NCBI RefSeq assembly: GCF_934202705.1
Contig: NZ_CAKPYE010000011.1
Location: 16,225-80,224 of the forward strand
Direction: 5' to 3'
From: an uncultured Limosilactobacillus sp.
GTDB lineage: Bacteria; Bacillota; Bacilli; Lactobacillales; Lactobacillaceae
DNA length: 64,000 bases
Numbering within the stretch: position 1 is the first letter of the stretch; the number at the start of each line of letters is the position of its first letter. The position numbers and the translations under genes are program-made. Below the pieces are notes generated by a model that was given only the letters and a program-made list of their open reading frames with translations, was not told where the DNA came from and searched no databases. Below are positions 55,929 to 62,923 of this stretch, piece after piece.

Positions 55929-56156
55929 ATGGCGTACATGATTAACTTGCAGTTGATTAAGGACAAGCGTGAGAAGTATCATTACACAACGCAGGAGATG
56001 GCTGAATTCCTCGGCTTAAAGACAAGGGCCGACTATTGGAAGCGTGAGAATGGTGATACACGATTTAAGTCCGTTGAGTTACCTATTCTTGCTAAGAAGC
56101 TCCATACGCCGATGAGCCTTTTTTTTAGTCAAAAAGTTGACAAAATCGAAACCTGA
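55929..56156 (+). CDS. Cro-like XRE-family regulator
   Basis: A 75-residue protein consisting of one helix-turn-helix domain (IKDKREKYHYTTQEMAEFLGLKTRADYWKRENGDTRFKSVELPILAKKL). As first gene of the rightward transcript it is the expected Cro. ACAGGAGG precedes the ATG at good distance. It is divergent from the repressor and shares its operators. Confidence 0.88.
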   Translation: MAYMINLQLIKDKREKYHYTTQEMAEFLGLKTRADYWKRENGDTRFKSVELPILAKKLHTPMSLFFSQKVDKIET

Positions 56157-56172
56157 TAGTTAGGAGGGCAAA

Positions 56173-56196
56173 AATAAGGTGGTGATCAAATGAAAC
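56173..56196 (+). repeat. Duplicated translation-start segment, copy 1
   Basis: 24 bases containing AAGGTGGTGATCAAATG recur exactly at 56460-56483. Each copy holds the Shine-Dalgarno and start codon of a small early gene (here ATG 56190). Confidence 0.8.
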
Positions 56197-56414
56197 TACT
56201 AGACGCATTAAAAAAGACAAGTGGCAATAAAGCCGCTTGTCGTGAAACATGGAATATTAAACAGCCTATCATTAAACCAATATTCTTAGATACTACTAGC
56301 AGACTAATTACAGGGAAAATATTAACCGACAGAAATATTAAATACGGTGCCGACGATATGGAAGCTAATGACTGGAAGATTGTTGATGTTCCTCAATCTG
56401 TTTTAAAAATTTAA
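56190..56414 (+). CDS. Small early protein, possibly DUF2829/Tad2-like
   Basis: A 74-residue protein. Its plan (MKLLDALKKTSGNKAACRETWN, then a short beta region with FLDTTSRLIT, ending ADDMEANDWKIVD) resembles the small phage DUF2829-type proteins, which include the Thoeris inhibitor Tad2. Those typically read ALKxGKKVRRxxWN near the start and ADDWxxV near the end. The match is partial, the glycine-rich middle of longer members is missing, and no search was done. AAGGTGGTG precedes the ATG. Alternatively an unrelated small phage protein. Confidence 0.7.
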   Translation: MKLLDALKKTSGNKAACRETWNIKQPIIKPIFLDTTSRLITGKILTDRNIKYGADDMEANDWKIVDVPQSVLKI

Positions 56415-56459
56415 GTTCTTCATCAGTTACACCAGTCTCGAAGTAATCAAAGTATATCA

Positions 56460-56483
56460 AATAAGGTGGTGATCAAATGAAAC
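56460..56483 (+). repeat. Duplicated translation-start segment, copy 2
   Basis: Exact copy of 56173-56196, here giving the Shine-Dalgarno and ATG (56477) of the next small gene. The 62-base gap before it holds no other feature. Confidence 0.8.
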
Positions 56484-56836
56484 CAGTCTACTGTTTCACA
56501 CCAGAAGAACTGGAAGAGCATGATAACAAGATTGCTGAAAACACAGCAAATCGAGCGTTAGAAATGTTTTGGCAGAAAATACAGGAAAGGCAAGCGCCCG
56601 AATGGGTGTCGATTAAGTGGATTGTTGAAAATCACTACTGCGGTATCAATACCAAGTCAACATATCAGCGGTGGCGTAAGGCTATTTTGAACGATCCCAA
56701 TGTTCCGTATAACTCAATCATTCGTAAAGTTCCGGGGGAACAACCAGAAATTAATCGTAAGCGATTTAAAACATGGATTGAGAAATACAAGGACATCAAA
56801 ACCAAGGATATTAGACAACGAATGGGGGTGATTTGA
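56477..56836 (+). CDS. Early phage protein with helix-turn-helix-like segment
   Basis: A 119-residue basic protein. Residues about 1-40 are helical and acidic. The rest (WVSIKWIVENHYCGINTKSTYQRWRKAILND, then PEINRKRFKTWIEKYKD) looks like an excisionase/MerR-type DNA-binding fold, with a trailing lysine-rich helix. This and its early position suggest a DNA-binding regulator or excisionase, but no family was identified with certainty. Its stop overlaps the next ATG (ATGA). Confidence 0.75.
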   Translation: MKPVYCFTPEELEEHDNKIAENTANRALEMFWQKIQERQAPEWVSIKWIVENHYCGINTKSTYQRWRKAILNDPNVPYNSIIRKVPGEQPEINRKRFKTWIEKYKDIKTKDIRQRMGVI

Positions 56837-56985
56837 TGACGCTAAGGAACGTAATTCTAGGACTAATGTTTGTAGCTTTGATTGCCGTTGCCTTAGGTGG
56901 CTTCACGCTAGTAATGAAGTTGGCAGTCGGTACAGCAACCGTAGTTGTGTTGATCCTATGGATTATTGAGGAATGGAGGTGTTAA
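56836..56985 (+). CDS. Small two-helix membrane protein
   Basis: A 49-residue protein with two hydrophobic helices (MTLRNVILGLMFVALIAVALGG and LAVGTATVVVLILWIIEEW). GGGGGTG lies a few bases before the ATG and the start overlaps the upstream stop, so translation is coupled. Function unknown; small membrane proteins in early phage regions can act in holin-like, exclusion or inhibition roles, none of which is supported here. Confidence 0.65.
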   Translation: MTLRNVILGLMFVALIAVALGGFTLVMKLAVGTATVVVLILWIIEEWRC

Positions 56986-56987
56986 TG

Positions 56988-57212
56988 ATGAGAGTTATTA
57001 AAGCGATGATTTATGTTGCTACATCAAGCATTGCGACAATTGCCTACCGTGAAGGTAATATGTCGCTAATGAGTGCAATGTTTCTAATTGGAGATGTGTT
57101 CTTTGGCTACGATATGGCGATGTATTTCACTGACAATAAATATCCAATCATTCGTCACATTGTCGATGAATTATTTGCTGACGGTACAAAAAAAGGGACT
57201 AGCCGCCACTAG
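56988..57212 (+). CDS. Small hydrophobic early protein
   Basis: A 74-residue protein (MRVIKAMIYVATSSIATIAYREGNMSLMSAMFLIGDVFFGYDMAMYF...) with two likely membrane segments and a basic C-terminus. GGAGG lies 8 bases before ATG 56988; ATG 56985 is a possible alternative and would overlap the previous stop. No family recognised. It sits directly after another small membrane protein, suggesting they work together. Confidence 0.65.
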   Translation: MRVIKAMIYVATSSIATIAYREGNMSLMSAMFLIGDVFFGYDMAMYFTDNKYPIIRHIVDELFADGTKKGTSRH

Positions 57213-57216
57213 TTCC
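57195..57216 (-). terminator. Minus-strand terminator-like hairpin
   Basis: On the minus strand GGAACTAG pairs with CTAGTCCC (one G-U) over TGGCGG and is followed by seven T. On the plus strand there is no T run. It overlaps the end of the small membrane gene. No minus-strand gene upstream of it is recognised. Confidence 0.6.
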
Positions 57217-57255
57217 TGAATCACAAATCTAAATTGATTACGAGGTAATTATAAC

Positions 57256-57582
57256 ATGGATATTGATAAAACGAATTTACAAATTGCTAAAGCGTTAAAT
57301 GTTAATGAGAAGCCTAAAGCTGTTTTTGCTTCTGTTTCTACTGATGGAATGGGTGGGCCGACATTAATTTCTGGATCACCAAAAGTCATTATGGCGATGA
57401 TATCGGCAGCAATTGTTGACGATGAAGATTTAGCAAAAATGTTTCTATGGATCAAAGAAAACGTTACACACGTAATTGAACAAAAATACGACATCAAAGC
57501 GCCAAGTGCTGACACGTATGACAAACTCAACCAATTAGGCGATGCTCTTAAAGATTTATTAGGAGGGGCTAACAATGACTGA
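57256..57582 (+). CDS. Hypothetical early phage protein
   Basis: A 108-residue acidic protein (MDIDKTNLQIAKALNVNEKPKAVFASVSTDGMGGPTLISG ... AAIVDDEDLAKMFLWIKENVTHVIEQKYDIK). Mixed alpha/beta composition without membrane segments or metal motifs; family not recognised. GAGGTAA lies upstream and the stop overlaps the next gene by 8 bases. A minus-strand frame over the same DNA is its shadow. Confidence 0.72.
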   Translation: MDIDKTNLQIAKALNVNEKPKAVFASVSTDGMGGPTLISGSPKVIMAMISAAIVDDEDLAKMFLWIKENVTHVIEQKYDIKAPSADTYDKLNQLGDALKDLLGGANND

Positions 57583-57889
57583 TCTTTATTGTGCATGTTG
57601 TGGGCAGTCGATAGGCCTTGACCGAGAAAGCGGCGATGATCGTTATTGGTACGCACCCAAAGAGCCAAAAGAAATTTTTTGTACGAAAGCCGATGCGGCT
57701 TACTGGTATGGATTTAAAGACGTGGAACAAGGCGCTAAAGCCTTAAATCTAAAATTCGCTTATGCGAGTGATGTTTACCAAGACCAGTTAGACGAAGAAG
57801 AGCATGAACGTTATGTAGCTGATCGAAACCATGACTGCTATGTAGATAGTCATTATTTAGACGCAAGGGGTGTTTACGTTGGCGATTAA
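57575..57889 (+). CDS. Small cysteine-containing phage protein
   Basis: A 104-residue acidic protein opening MTDLYCACCGQSIGLDRESGDDRYWYAPKEPKEIFC. C6, C9 and C36 resemble part of a zinc-ribbon, but the fourth ligand is not obvious. The C-terminal half is rich in Asp, Glu and Tyr. TTAGGAGGGG precedes the ATG. Unknown function; overlaps the next gene by 11 bases. Confidence 0.72.
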   Translation: MTDLYCACCGQSIGLDRESGDDRYWYAPKEPKEIFCTKADAAYWYGFKDVEQGAKALNLKFAYASDVYQDQLDEEEHERYVADRNHDCYVDSHYLDARGVYVGD

Positions 57890-58124
57890 ATTCAAATGCT
57901 ACGTTTGCCAAAAGGAAAAGACGGTAACTGATTGGCACCAGTTTTTTCAATTTGACGGACACAAGTTTTGTTCTAAAGCGTGTGCTGATAAGTACCAGCG
58001 AGCTAAGACTAAGCGTGATATTGAATACTACAAGGGCAGTATGGATCAAGCCGGAAAGTTCAACCATGCCGTCTTACATCAGCAAAAAATCCGCAAGTTT
58101 GCAATTGATGATTTACCTTTCTAG
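57879..58124 (+). CDS. Zinc-finger phage protein with SSB-like C-terminal tip
   Basis: An 81-residue basic protein. C7-x2-C10 (KCYVCQ) and C31-x3-C35 (FCSKACADKYQ) form a treble-clef-like zinc site. It ends FAIDDLPF, closely matching the acidic IDD(V/I)PF tip that bacterial and phage SSBs use to bind partners; the phage SSB here ends IDDVPF. A possible competitor or adaptor for SSB-binding enzymes. TTG 57879 is chosen with AAGGGG 8 bases upstream; GTG 57870 overlaps the Shine-Dalgarno. It is immediately upstream of the recombination genes. Confidence 0.75.
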   Translation: MAIKFKCYVCQKEKTVTDWHQFFQFDGHKFCSKACADKYQRAKTKRDIEYYKGSMDQAGKFNHAVLHQQKIRKFAIDDLPF

Positions 58125-58135
58125 GAGGAATGACA

Positions 58136-58633
58136 ATGACTGAAGAAACTAAACAAGAAGAAAAACAACGCTGGACCATTGAAAATGACGACGCCTTGAA
58201 GTGGGCACTGGACAAAATCCGTTCACTCGAACTTTATCAACAAGCTAATACGAAACATGCAGAAGAAGTCCAAAAGCGGACTGATAAGGCGAATGAAGCA
58301 TTGCAAAAGGATATTGATAACTTTACCCAACTTGTTAATGAATACACTCAACCGAAATTTGATGCTGACCATGAATACAGATTTGAATCAACGTCAGGAA
58401 ACGTCACATTTGACAAGCAACGTGACAAGTGGAATTACAACACGGCCATATTATTAAAACAGCTTGACGGCACTAAATGGGTCAAAGTTAAGAAAACCCG
58501 TTCAATCGACAAAACAGGGATTAAGAATAACTTCAAAGTGCAAGATGGTAAAGTGTTCAATCCCGAAACGGGCGAAGTGCTCAAAGGAATTAACGTTATC
58601 AAGGGAACTAAACAAATGAAAATCAAGTTTTAG
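58136..58633 (+). CDS. Gam-like host-nuclease inhibitor family protein
   Basis: A 165-residue protein with an N-terminal helical/coiled-coil half (WTIENDDALKWALDKIRSLELYQQANTKHAEEVQKRTDK...) and a basic beta-rich end (GTKWVKVKKTRSIDKTGIKNNF). The opening W-x-I-x-(N/D)-x5-W-A-x-(K)-I and the layout fit the Gam-like proteins of Gram-positive phages, which bind DNA ends or inhibit host exonucleases. ATG 58136 has AGGAGG 7 bases upstream. It precedes the annealing protein, as usual in recombination modules. Family call from pattern only. Confidence 0.78.
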   Translation: MTEETKQEEKQRWTIENDDALKWALDKIRSLELYQQANTKHAEEVQKRTDKANEALQKDIDNFTQLVNEYTQPKFDADHEYRFESTSGNVTFDKQRDKWNYNTAILLKQLDGTKWVKVKKTRSIDKTGIKNNFKVQDGKVFNPETGEVLKGINVIKGTKQMKIKF

Positions 58634-58644
58634 GAGGTGGCAGC

Positions 58645-59454
58645 ATGACCGAAAAAATCGACGTGTTCAAAACACTATCAAGCGTTGATGTATCTAACCA
58701 CATTGATGTAATCAGAATGAAAAAAGGACCAGCCTTGAAATACGTGTCCTGGTCTTGGGCGTGGAGCATGATTAAAAGTCAATATCCTGATACGCCAACG
58801 CCAAAGTTCACTAAGTATCCTGAAATGATCATGACAACCAAGCAGGAAGCCTGCCAAACAAAATACGGTAACAAGGAATATACCCGTTATCGAACTGTTG
58901 TCGTGAAGCATGAATTAACGGGGCGTGAAGTTCCGTACCTGAATACGCCAACCGGTACGATGGTGGAATGTACGATCACGATTGCTGATCATGACTACAC
59001 TGAATCTCTGTACGTGATGGATAACGCTAATAACGCCGTAATTAATCCAACCATGCAGCAGATCAACAAGACGCAAAAGCGTTGCATGGTCAAATGCTTA
59101 GCGATGGCAGGATTAGGGCTTAATTTATACGCCGGCGAAGATTTACCAATGGGCGATATTAATTCCAATGATCAGCAACAAGCTGAAAAGAAGGCAGCTA
59201 ATAATAAACAACAAGTTGAATTGGAGAAAGCTAAGAAGCAATACCGTGGCTTAATTACTAAAGCAAGTAATGTGTTAGGTATTTCACCACAAGATGTGGA
59301 GAATACGGCTAAAGAAACAGCTAAAGAAGGGCTTAAAAATAAGAGTTTAACAAAAATTCAGAAATGGAAAGAAATGAACAAGCTAGTCGAAGGAATGATT
59401 AACTCAACTCTAAATGGTGGAGATCAACAAGATATGTTTGAAGAGGCTAACTAG
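58645..59454 (+). CDS. Single-strand annealing protein, DUF1071/ERF-like
   Basis: Phage recombinase that anneals complementary single strands. The 269 residues show DVFKTLSSVDVSNHID, the LKYVSWSWAWSMIKSQYPD block, EVPYLNTPTGTMVECTITI, LYVMDNANNAVI and the INKTQKRCMVKCLAMAGLGLNLYAGEDLP segment diagnostic of DUF1071 (Sak/ERF superfamily). A lysine-rich linker and a helical C-terminus follow. TTAGGAGGTGG precedes the ATG. Its stop overlaps the next start (TAGTG). Confidence 0.9.
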   Translation: MTEKIDVFKTLSSVDVSNHIDVIRMKKGPALKYVSWSWAWSMIKSQYPDTPTPKFTKYPEMIMTTKQEACQTKYGNKEYTRYRTVVVKHELTGREVPYLNTPTGTMVECTITIADHDYTESLYVMDNANNAVINPTMQQINKTQKRCMVKCLAMAGLGLNLYAGEDLPMGDINSNDQQQAEKKAANNKQQVELEKAKKQYRGLITKASNVLGISPQDVENTAKETAKEGLKNKSLTKIQKWKEMNKLVEGMINSTLNGGDQQDMFEEAN

Positions 59455-60137
59455 TGTTTGGAACGTTACGGAAAATCCAAGGTAAGGACGTTACCGTCAG
59501 CCTAGACGATGATTTCAATAGCTACAAGGCAGTTAAGTTCAGCGACGGGAAACCATTACAAGTTGAATTAAAACTCAATGACGGACGCCACATTACGCCT
59601 GACCAACGTAAAAAAATCTTTGCCCTGATCAATGACTTTTGCGATTACACGGGCGATGTTCCTAAGGACGCCGAAGAGTACTTCAAAGCTCGAACCCAAA
59701 TGAGTTTTGGAATTGAATATTTCCACTTGTCCGACTGTTCAATGACGACAGCTAATCAAATGATTCTAACCATTCTTGATTTTCTGTTTGAGGAAAATAT
59801 TCCGTTCAAACTCAAAACATGGGAATCTATACCGAATGAGTTTCCTAAGCAAGTTCTAGCAATGAAAACTCGTTCGTGTGTTCTTGATGGCAAGCCGAAT
59901 GCTGATTTAGCCCACTATCGGGCTGTTGGTATGGGACGCAATCGACATGAGATTGACGAACGCAAGATGTACTTCATGAGTTTGTGTCGAGAGCACCATA
60001 CCGAGCAACACAAGATCGGAATTAACTCATTCGTTAAGAAATACCACATTAAGCCCGTTAAATTATCAGACGAAGACCTACTAAGATTTCACATTCTAAC
60101 TAAGAAAAGACTAAAGGAGTTGCAAGACAATGATTAA
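59454..60137 (+). CDS. Putative phage HNH nuclease
   Basis: A 227-residue protein of the putative HNHc nuclease family found in phages of lactic acid bacteria. The C-terminal half carries [48 protein letters not shown], with Cys/His metal ligands and the HH pair of the HNH fold; the N-terminal half is unassigned. It lies between the annealing protein and SSB, so it may be a recombination nuclease. GTG start overlaps the preceding stop; GAAGAGG lies upstream. Overlaps ssb by 8 bases. Confidence 0.85.
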   Translation: MFGTLRKIQGKDVTVSLDDDFNSYKAVKFSDGKPLQVELKLNDGRHITPDQRKKIFALINDFCDYTGDVPKDAEEYFKARTQMSFGIEYFHLSDCSMTTANQMILTILDFLFEENIPFKLKTWESIPNEFPKQVLAMKTRSCVLDGKPNADLAHYRAVGMGRNRHEIDERKMYFMSLCREHHTEQHKIGINSFVKKYHIKPVKLSDEDLLRFHILTKKRLKELQDND

Positions 60138-60612
60138 TCGAGTGGTGTTAACCGGGCGTCTAACTGATGATCCAGAGCTACGTTATACCAGTCAAGGAAC
60201 CGCAGTTGTAGCTTTCCGCTTAGCTGTTAATCGGCAGTTTCGCAATCAAGACGGCAGTCGTGATGCTGACTTTATTAACTGCGTTGTCTGGCGGAAATCA
60301 GCCGAGAACTTCGCCAATTTCACGCACAAAGGCTCACTAGTTGGTATTGATGGGCGACTATCAACCCGTAATTACGAAAATAAGCAAGGACAGAAAGTTT
60401 ATGTAACCGAAGTTACTGTTGAGAATTTTGCTTTACTGGAACCAAAGAACGGCAATCAAAGCAATTACAACAATCAGCAGAATAACTACAACAACGGTGC
60501 TAATCAATCTGCATTCAATCAGCAAGGCGAAAATGTCGATTTAAGCACGCTGCCGTTCAATAACGATAAACTTAACGGGAGTGCACCAGAAATTGATGAC
60601 GTGCCATTTTAG
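60130..60612 (+). CDS. ssb: Phage single-stranded DNA-binding protein
   Basis: Binds single-stranded DNA during phage replication and recombination. The 160 residues have an OB fold ([35 protein letters not shown] ... about residues 1-105), a Asn/Gln-rich flexible linker, and the acidic partner-binding tip EIDDVPF. AAAGGAG precedes the ATG within the previous gene. A host ssb must exist elsewhere. Confidence 0.95.
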   Translation: MINRVVLTGRLTDDPELRYTSQGTAVVAFRLAVNRQFRNQDGSRDADFINCVVWRKSAENFANFTHKGSLVGIDGRLSTRNYENKQGQKVYVTEVTVENFALLEPKNGNQSNYNNQQNNYNNGANQSAFNQQGENVDLSTLPFNNDKLNGSAPEIDDVPF

Positions 60613-60624
60613 GAGGACTAAAGC

Positions 60625-61467
60625 ATGGGTAAAAGAACCATTACTAATGACAATCGTTCATTCAACGGTGTTTGGATACCTAAAAAATATTGGCTAGATG
60701 AAAATTTAACACCGATGGAGCTTTTATTTATGGCAGAAATTGAAAGCCTTGACGGTGAAAACGGATGTTATGCAAGTAATAATCATTTCGCCCAATTCTT
60801 TGGTATTTCAGCTAGTCGTGTATCACAAGTTATTAATGGCCTAAAAGAAAAAGGGTACCTAACGATTGCCTACAATAAACAGGGAAAACAGGTACTTAAT
60901 AGAATAATTAGGGTAGTTAATAAATTAAGTGAGGGTAGTAAGAATACTAAAACCCCTATTAAGAATATTAAAGGGGGGTATTTAGAAAATGCTAAAGGGA
61001 GTAATACACCTAGAGTAATACAAGAGAGTAATACAAGAGAGAGTAGTAGTGCGCCCACACGAAACGATGCGTTTCGATTAGCCCAAGAATTGCAAATAAA
61101 CGTTCAGAGTGCTACTCACAGTTCGATTTTCATTAATTACATTAGCCGTTTAGGAGCTGATTTTGTTTGTTATGCGCTTAATCAAGCAAGTAAGGCTGAT
61201 CGTCCTAGCTGGAATTACCTAATTGCCATTCTTAACAGGCTAGAAAGAGATGGAATCAAGACCGTTCAACAAGCCGAAGAGCAGGACGCTAAACGCCGTC
61301 AGCAGAATCAACAGCGCTATAGGCGCAAAAAACAAGGCACCATCAAAGAACCGCTTCCAGATTGGTTTAAAAAGCAATACATGCAAGATAAAGGCCAACC
61401 CAAAGAAGGCCAGCCGGCACCCTTGACTGACGGGACAATACCGCCTGAACCCAACGTTTGGAGATGA
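60625..61467 (+). CDS. Phage replication initiator, helix-turn-helix plus DnaD-like
   Basis: Replisome organiser type protein of 280 residues. Residues about 20-95 form a winged helix (MELLFMAEIESLDGENGCYASNNHFAQFFGISASRVSQVINGLKEKGYL), residues about 105-145 are a low-complexity linker, and residues about 148-215 are a DnaD-like domain ending DRPSWNYLIAILNRL. A basic Q-rich tail follows. The linker-coding DNA contains repeats that look like an origin. No DnaC-type helicase loader follows in the window, so host helicase loading is likely recruited directly. TTAGGAGG precedes the ATG. Confidence 0.88.
   Translation: MGKRTITNDNRSFNGVWIPKKYWLDENLTPMELLFMAEIESLDGENGCYASNNHFAQFFGISASRVSQVINGLKEKGYLTIAYNKQGKQVLNRIIRVVNKLSEGSKNTKTPIKNIKGGYLENAKGSNTPRVIQESNTRESSSAPTRNDAFRLAQELQINVQSATHSSIFINYISRLGADFVCYALNQASKADRPSWNYLIAILNRLERDGIKTVQQAEEQDAKRRQQNQQRYRRKKQGTIKEPLPDWFKKQYMQDKGQPKEGQPAPLTDGTIPPEPNVWR
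60939..61036 (+). repeat. Iteron-like repeats within the initiator gene
   Basis: TAAGAATAYTAAA occurs at 60939-60951 and 60960-60972, 21 bases apart (two helical turns), inside an A/T-rich stretch. GAGTAATACA then occurs three times at 60999-61008, 61013-61022 and 61026-61035, spaced 14 and 13 bases. This is the typical position of a phage replication origin in DnaD-type initiator genes. Confidence 0.6.
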
Positions 61468-61473
61468 TGAAAC

Positions 61474-61776
61474 ATGAAAAACACACTAACCGCAATGAAT
61501 AAAGTCACTAAGCAATACTTTCAAAATCTGACAGCAGAACAGCTAACAGCGATCATTGCCGGGCGAATTAACTTTATGCAAATGCGCCGAAAAACCCTGA
61601 TGGCAAAACACGGCCGGTATCGTTTTAAAAACGTTAATTCGCCGGTGTTTGATAATCAACTGGAATGGCTGCAAGCTGAACCGGTAACCGTGGAAAAGGC
61701 CGTTTGGGTATGGAACGCCTGTGCTGATTATCTTGATTACTGCAACAAGCTAAAGAAAGCGGGGCAGGTAGCATGA
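61474..61776 (+). CDS. Hypothetical phage protein
   Basis: A 100-residue basic, largely helical protein (NKVTKQYFQNLTAEQLTAIIAGRINFMQMRRKTLMAKHG..., C-terminus DYLDYCNKLKKAGQVA). No family recognised. GGAG lies about 10 bases before the ATG. It starts 6 bases after the initiator gene and its stop overlaps the next start (ATGA), so it belongs to the same early operon. Confidence 0.72.
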   Translation: MKNTLTAMNKVTKQYFQNLTAEQLTAIIAGRINFMQMRRKTLMAKHGRYRFKNVNSPVFDNQLEWLQAEPVTVEKAVWVWNACADYLDYCNKLKKAGQVA

Positions 61777-62066
61777 AATACAGCATGTTCAAAGTCAAAG
61801 TCGAGAACTTAGGCGATATATACAGCGTTAGTTTTCGTGACTACGCCGTGCAGATCTACTGCAAAGGCGAATGGGTGGCAACCGTAATTTATGATCATCG
61901 CTTAGCATATAACTTTCAGCAAGCATGGGAAGGCTACTGGGGCAGTGATGAATTACGGTGTCAATGTATCGAACTGGTGCACAAGCTAGCTGAAACGAAA
62001 CCGTCTAATCGGGGCAGGGTACCAGCAGACGTGAATACGGAATACCAAGGCTTAGTGCTTTGCTAA
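61773..62066 (+). CDS. Hypothetical phage protein
   Basis: A 97-residue protein with a beta-rich first half (MFKVKVENLGDIYSVSFRDYAVQIYCKGEWVATVIYDH) and aromatic residues (QQAWEGYWGSDEL). No metal motif or membrane segment, no family recognised. Start overlaps the previous stop by 4 bases (ATGA), suggesting translational coupling. Confidence 0.7.
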   Translation: MKYSMFKVKVENLGDIYSVSFRDYAVQIYCKGEWVATVIYDHRLAYNFQQAWEGYWGSDELRCQCIELVHKLAETKPSNRGRVPADVNTEYQGLVLC

Positions 62067-62076
62067 CGGAGGACTT

Positions 62077-62550
62077 ATGGAAATTCAAATTAAAGAAAAC
62101 GGCTTAACTTTGAAATTAACTGCTAATGGTCAACAGACTATTGATTTGCGAATGATTAAGCAGGCCTATGCGTTGGTAACAGGCAAGATAGACGATGATA
62201 CAGAGCCGGAACGTTTACCGATTGTTGATGATCTTAAACCGTCAGCAAACTATAAACATGATGAACAAGCTAGCAAGCCCGCATATCACGAACCAGTTAA
62301 AACAGCGTTAGCTTGTCCATATTGTGGTCTAACTAAGACGATTAAAGTACCGTTTGGCTATCGGTTTGTTAATTGCCCTCAATGCAGGGAACGAGTTTTC
62401 TTACAGCCGGCTTCGGATGATTTTGGTGTTCCAGATGAACATGGAATTTATTACAAAGCAGAAGAAATTTATCAAGATCGTGAACAGCAGATTGCCGACG
62501 ATGAATTATTACAAGCGATGAAAATGAGGAAGAAAAATAATGACGATTGA
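62077..62550 (+). CDS. Zinc-ribbon phage protein
   Basis: A 157-residue acidic protein. A central zinc ribbon has C80-x2-C83 (CPYCGLTK) and C100-x2-C103 (CPQCRER), a spacing that suits a zinc-ribbon nucleic-acid or protein-binding fold. The N-terminal 70 residues are linker-like and the C-terminal part is a charged helix. Unknown function. CGGAGG precedes the ATG; its end overlaps the next gene by 11 bases. Confidence 0.74.
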   Translation: MEIQIKENGLTLKLTANGQQTIDLRMIKQAYALVTGKIDDDTEPERLPIVDDLKPSANYKHDEQASKPAYHEPVKTALACPYCGLTKTIKVPFGYRFVNCPQCRERVFLQPASDDFGVPDEHGIYYKAEEIYQDREQQIADDELLQAMKMRKKNNDD

Positions 62551-62704
62551 AGAAGCACAACAACGAATGAATAGTGATCAGCCGGTTAAGTATCGTGACC
62601 ATCTTTACATGGTGCTGGGAATTAACAAACTGAACAACATGGTCACGATTGCGCAAGGTGCGATTGGAAAAGATGTGAAAGCGAGTGAATTAAGTGGAGA
62701 TTGA
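62540..62704 (+). CDS. Small hypothetical phage protein
   Basis: A 54-residue protein (MTIEEAQQRMNSDQPVKYR start) with a helical N-terminus and a short beta-rich middle (YMVLGINK, MVTIAQ). GAGGAAG lies about 8 bases before the ATG, inside the end of the zinc-ribbon gene. Coupling with the preceding gene supports its being real. No family recognised. Confidence 0.6.
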   Translation: MTIEEAQQRMNSDQPVKYRDHLYMVLGINKLNNMVTIAQGAIGKDVKASELSGD

Positions 62705-62711
62705 GGTTCAA

Positions 62712-62921
62712 ATGAAAATAACCCCACGACTGGTAAAAACTTTCCATTCAGCGTGGTTTAAATACGCTCGCCCAAGTGGCATTAAGCGAACCCGCAAACG
62801 TCAAATTCACAAAGCCAAGTTAATGGATCACGGCAGTTATGAGTTTTCACAGTATTGGCGGAAGTCGTATGGAAAGTTTAGACGGAACGCAACCATATAC
62901 AGCAAGAAAGCAGGTAAATAA
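62712..62921 (+). CDS. Small basic phage protein
   Basis: A 69-residue very basic protein (KITPRLVKTFHSAWFKYARPSGIKRTRKRQIHKAKLMDHGSYEFSQYWRKSYGKFRRN), with many Lys/Arg and aromatic residues, suggesting nucleic-acid binding. ATG 62712 has TTGAGG 5 bases upstream; an in-frame GTG at 62694 is possible but lacks a good Shine-Dalgarno. No family recognised. Confidence 0.65.
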   Translation: MKITPRLVKTFHSAWFKYARPSGIKRTRKRQIHKAKLMDHGSYEFSQYWRKSYGKFRRNATIYSKKAGK

Positions 62922-62923
62922 AC

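Noticed and set aside
57249..57668. 139-codon open frame on the minus strand in the prophage
   Set aside because: It covers two overlapping plus-strand genes with good Shine-Dalgarno sequences, has no ribosome-binding site of its own and a composition typical of a shadow frame. The hairpin at 57195-57216 would terminate it, so it is mentioned only as a question under findings.
57735..58067. 110-codon minus-strand frame
   Set aside because: Shadow of two overlapping zinc-motif genes, no start signals.
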